Assembly (NCBI GenBank): GCA_021793115.1
Contig: JAJYTJ010000199.1
Span: forward strand, 1 to 6,305
Length of the DNA: 6,305 nt
Source: Actinomycetes bacterium
Lineage (GTDB): Bacteria; Actinomycetota; Actinomycetes; Actinomycetales; Cellulomonadaceae
Direction: 5' to 3'
A program made the position numbers and the translations under genes. Below, piece by piece: positions 6,112 to 6,305 of this stretch (the first letter of the stretch is position 1; every line of letters starts with the position of its first letter). A model generated the notes under the pieces. It did not search any database. It worked only from the letters and a program-made list of their open reading frames with translations, and was not told the origin of the DNA.

Positions 6112-6140
6112 TTGACCCTCGGGCATCCGTTGGCTAAGTT
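6112..6140 (+). promoter_or_regulatory. rRNA operon promoter (TTGACC-17-TAAGTT)
   Basis: TTGACC (6112-6117) and TAAGTT (6135-6140) are separated by exactly 17 bases, close to the housekeeping sigma consensus and much better than anything else in the window. Transcription should start near 6146-6147. The leader downstream carries rRNA-type antitermination signals, which identifies it as a 16S-23S-5S promoter. Upstream sequence is GC-rich, with no AT-rich UP element. Further promoters inside the preceding gene cannot be excluded. Confidence 0.85.
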
Positions 6141-6160
6141 AGACCAGTTGCCTCCGGACG

Positions 6161-6190
6161 GGCCCTTGAGGGCCAGACGGTGTGCGTCTG
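6161..6190 (+). other. Two adjacent leader hairpins
   Basis: GGCCC-TTGA-GGGCC (6161-6174) and CAGACG-GTGTG-CGTCTG (6174-6190) are perfect stems of 5 and 6 base pairs sharing one base at the junction, so they compete for position 6174 or stack. The second ends in TTT just before the antitermination element, the position expected of a boxB-like hairpin. Confidence 0.65.
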
Positions 6191-6213
6191 TTTCTTGAGA
6201 ACTCAACAGTGTG
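6191..6213 (+). promoter_or_regulatory. rRNA antitermination element (boxA-like / NusA-binding)
   Basis: The segment TTTCTTGAGAACTCAACAG, continuing to GTGTG by 6213, is the hallmark of actinobacterial rrn leaders. GAACTCAACAG (6199-6209) differs at one base from the GAACUCAAUAG RNA known to bind the KH domains of Mycobacterium tuberculosis NusA. It should load Nus factors that let polymerase read through rRNA despite strong structure and no translation. Confidence 0.8.
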
Positions 6214-6236
6214 TCTTGATGTTGTCGATGCCATTG

Positions 6237-6250
6237 CCCACGGTTGTGGG
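6237..6250 (+). other. Leader hairpin CCCAC-GGTT-GTGGG
   Basis: A perfect five-base-pair stem with a four-base loop, 28 bases after the NusA-binding motif. No T-run follows, so it is more likely a structural or processing element than a terminator. Confidence 0.5.
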
Positions 6251-6305
6251 TGTTGGTGTTGATGGTCGTGGTGGTTTCCGCCTCCGTGGGGATCATCATG
6301 GTTGG

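Larger units (their letters stand above)
6147..6305 (+). other. Leader of a ribosomal RNA operon (5' part; 16S gene beyond window)
   Basis: From the predicted start to the window edge lie about 159 bases of transcribed, non-coding leader. It contains two adjacent hairpins, the antitermination element, a third hairpin and a GU-rich stretch. The conserved 16S start (AGAGTTTGATC-type) is not present, so the mature rRNA starts beyond 6305. The switch from extreme GC in the genes to a more T-rich sequence is typical of rrn leaders in this group. Confidence 0.8.

Noticed and set aside
6214..6305. 5' end of 16S rRNA
   Set aside because: The conserved AGAGTTTGATC-type start does not occur; the window stops within the leader.

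Overview
The base composition (very high GC, G/C-ending codons, GTG starts) and the rRNA leader at the right end point to a high-GC Gram-positive actinobacterium. The gene set looks most like Micrococcales of the Cellulomonas/Cellulosimicrobium type, but the genus is an inference. Four genes are visible, three complete and one cut by the left edge. There is no mobile element, tRNA or CRISPR array.

Layout. (1) Positions 1-1695, minus strand: the first 565 residues of a DivIVA/Scy/FilP-type coiled-coil protein, with no stop before the window edge. (2) Positions 1696-1869: a divergent intergenic region. (3) Positions 1870-6081, plus strand: a compact three-gene run. It encodes a two-pass membrane protein with a disordered, repeat-built cytoplasmic tail of about 500 residues, then a lipoprotein whose ATG overlaps the previous stop (ATGA), then after 34 bases a cysteine-free thioredoxin-fold/TPR protein of the YbbN (CnoX) type. 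(4) Positions 6082-6305: promoter and leader of a ribosomal RNA operon, with a consensus -35/-10, two adjacent hairpins and a NusA-binding/boxA-type antitermination element. The 16S gene itself lies beyond the right edge.

How the genes may work together. The membrane protein and lipoprotein are translationally coupled, so they probably act together at the cell envelope. The divergent neighbour is a cytoskeletal-type coiled coil of a family that organises growth poles in actinobacteria. A working idea, not shown by sequence alone, is an envelope/cytoskeleton module in which the disordered cytoplasmic tail links membrane and coiled coil. The YbbN-like protein would be a redox-inactive holdase or scaffold.

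The most distinctive observations are an apparently unbroken 11-residue (hendecad) periodicity over about 490 residues of the coiled coil, a Tyr-marked 33-residue superperiod inside it, tandem repeats of 51, 54 and 21 bp in the membrane protein's tail, and an rRNA promoter only 30 bases after a protein-coding stop with no clear terminator between them. A very long open frame, 25-4119 on the plus strand, is misleading: its first 1845 bases are the antisense shadow of the coiled-coil gene.
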